64,000 nucleotides of DNA from Pseudomonas sp. Teo4 (GTDB lineage: Bacteria; Pseudomonadota; Gammaproteobacteria; Pseudomonadales; Pseudomonadaceae): the NCBI RefSeq assembly GCF_034387475.1, contig NZ_JAXCIL010000001.1, forward strand, positions 2,790,001 to 2,854,000. The letters run 5' to 3'. Positions 62,541 through 64,000 of the stretch are shown piece by piece (the first letter of the stretch is position 1; each line of letters starts with the position of its first letter). Position numbers and translations under genes: made by a program. A model generated the notes under the pieces. It was not told where the DNA came from, ran no database searches, and worked only from the letters and a program-made list of their open reading frames with translations.

Positions 62541-63614
62541 ATGAGCCGCTGGCCCGACCGTCGTATCCTCGATCTGCTGGGCATCGAGTTGCCCATTCTC
62601 CAGGCCCCGATGGCCGGCGCCTCCGGCTCGGCCATGGCGATCGCGGTGGGTAATGCCGGCGGCCTGGGCGCCCTGCCCTGCGCCATGCTCACCGGCGACC
62701 AGGTACGTGGCGAAATCGAGACGTTCCGCGCCGCCTGCCGGGGCCCGCTGAACCTGAACTTCTTCTGCCACCAGCCACCTGAGCCCGATGCAGAACAGGC
62801 CGCGCGCTGGAAGCAGGCGCTCAGGCCCTATTACGACGAACTGGGCGCCGACTTCGCCGCACCCACCCCGGTATCCAATCGCGCCCCGTTCGACGAGCAG
62901 AGCTGCCAGTTGATCGAGCAACTGCGCCCAGAGGTGGTCAGCTTCCACTTCGGCTTGCCACCGGCCGAGCTGCTGCAGCGAGTCAAGGCCAGCGGTGCCA
63001 AGGTGCTGTCCAGCGCCACCACGGTCGAAGAGGCGGTATGGCTCCAGACCCATGGCTGCGATGCGATCATTGCCATGGGTTATGAAGCGGGCGGCCACCG
63101 CGGCATGTTCCTGACCGAGGACATCACCAGCCAGATCGGCACGTTCGCCCTGGTGCCGCAGATCGCCGATGCGGTGCGGTTGCCGGTGATTGCCGCAGGC
63201 GGCATCGGCGACCACCGTGGCCTGGCCGCCGCGCTGGCCCTGGGTGCCTCGGCCGTGCAGATCGGCACCGCCTACCTGTTCTGCCCGGAAGCCAAGGTAT
63301 CCCCGGCCCACCGCCGTGCCCTGGACCAGGCACCCGCCAGCGACACCGCGCTGACCAACCTGTTCACCGGGCGCCCTGCCCGTGGCATCAACAACCGCAT
63401 CATGCGCGAGCTGGGGCCGATGAGCGAAATGGCGCCGCGCTTCCCCCTGGCAGGTGGCGCGTTGATGCCGTTGCGAGCGATTACCGACCCACAAGGCATC
63501 AGCGACTTCAGCAACTTGTGGTCGGGGCAAGCCTTGCGGCTGGGCAAACCGATGCCGGCCGAGCAGTTGACCCGCGAGATTGCCGAGAAAGCACTGGCGC
63601 TGATCCCGCGTTGA
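62541..63614 (+). CDS. Nitronate monooxygenase
   Basis: FMN-dependent class I nitronate monooxygenase (357 aa), TIM-barrel. Key patches are LPILQAPMAGASGSAMAIAV, the catalytic His region in IAMGYEAGGHRGMFLTED, and phosphate-binding VIAAGGIGDHRGLAAALALG with SAVQIGTAYLFCPEA. It oxidises propionate-3-nitronate and other alkyl nitronates, a detoxification step. AAGGAGAG precedes the ATG. It is perhaps co-transcribed with the two small genes before it. Confidence 0.9.
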   Translation: MSRWPDRRILDLLGIELPILQAPMAGASGSAMAIAVGNAGGLGALPCAMLTGDQVRGEIETFRAACRGPLNLNFFCHQPPEPDAEQAARWKQALRPYYDELGADFAAPTPVSNRAPFDEQSCQLIEQLRPEVVSFHFGLPPAELLQRVKASGAKVLSSATTVEEAVWLQTHGCDAIIAMGYEAGGHRGMFLTEDITSQIGTFALVPQIADAVRLPVIAAGGIGDHRGLAAALALGASAVQIGTAYLFCPEAKVSPAHRRALDQAPASDTALTNLFTGRPARGINNRIMRELGPMSEMAPRFPLAGGALMPLRAITDPQGISDFSNLWSGQALRLGKPMPAEQLTREIAEKALALIPR

Positions 63615-63652
63615 TGCCCCGCACAGTTCGGCCTCTTCCAGACGAACGGTTT

Positions 63653-63680
63653 ATCGCTATATAGTTCACGCTATAACGAT
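63653..63680. promoter_or_regulatory. ModE-type molybdate operator upstream of modA
   Basis: ATCGCTATA (63653-63661) and TATAACGAT (63672-63680) are near-perfect inverted arms (8 of 9) separated by 10 nt, matching the E. coli ModE pattern CGnTATA...TATAACG. It ends 20 bp before modA and overlaps the promoter area, so molybdate-bound ModE would repress. Confidence 0.8.
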
Positions 63681-63682
63681 AA

Positions 63683-64000
<318 letters not shown>

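Overview
The window reads as chromosome of a Pseudomonas putida-group bacterium. The evidence is high-GC coding DNA, repeated palindromes of the P. putida REP type (core GCCGGCAAGCCGGCTCCCAC) and typical Pseudomonas gene order: ansB beside rbsABC, ahpC/ahpF, gor, galU, ugd, sstT, nhaR and a terC-family gene. No replication origin, rRNA, CRISPR array or integrase was seen.

Left flank, 1-5960: end of a ribose ABC importer operon (rbsC partial, rbsA, rbsB) with a LacI-type palindrome; periplasmic glutaminase-asparaginase ansB with an AauR-type site and a sigma-54 promoter; an SOS-boxed DUF1654 gene; a stand-alone ppGpp-hydrolase-like HD protein; a SPOR-domain lipoprotein; and tRNA-Val(GAC).

Middle block, 5961-45764: about 40 kb between two identical, same-orientation tRNA-Val(GAC) genes, each followed by nearly the same terminator. 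REP clusters are common on both sides but none was seen inside, so the block looks like a strain-variable insertion. Its parts are: (i) 6-16 kb, LuxR regulator, MFS carrier, DUF2783 protein, aromatic-type flavin monooxygenase, divergent LysR and tartrate dehydrogenase, OprD porin, DUF1624 acyltransferase-like protein and DUF4198 exported protein; (ii) 16.3-37 kb, a catabolic cluster whose core is one tightly overlapped operon of a dipeptide-type ABC importer, a three-subunit opine-oxidase-like dehydrogenase and an M20 deacylase, with aminotransferase, semialdehyde dehydrogenases, 2-hydroxyacid reductase, amine oxidase-like flavoprotein, HAD hydrolases and an Lrp regulator around it; (iii) 37-45.6 kb, an IS1182-family element and a mosaic of small genes (orphan hypothetical, RraB-like, Nudix, GFA, repeat peptide, GNAT, aldo/keto reductase, Cys-nucleophile hydrolase, LysR, DUF2986).

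Right flank, 45765-64000: tRNA-Val(GAC), puuB-like oxidase, degenerate C39-like lipoprotein, small His-rich membrane protein, TerC-family protein, nhaR, sstT, yceH, ahpF-ahpC, gor, galU-ugd (UDP-glucuronate supply), a tsdBA thiosulfate dehydrogenase operon, DUF1883 gene, nitronate monooxygenase, and the start of modA with a ModE-type operator.

The best candidate for an undescribed system is the 21.7-31.0 kb import-deacylation-oxidation operon, apparently feeding an N-substituted amino acid into transamination and semialdehyde oxidation. Its substrate cannot be read from sequence alone.
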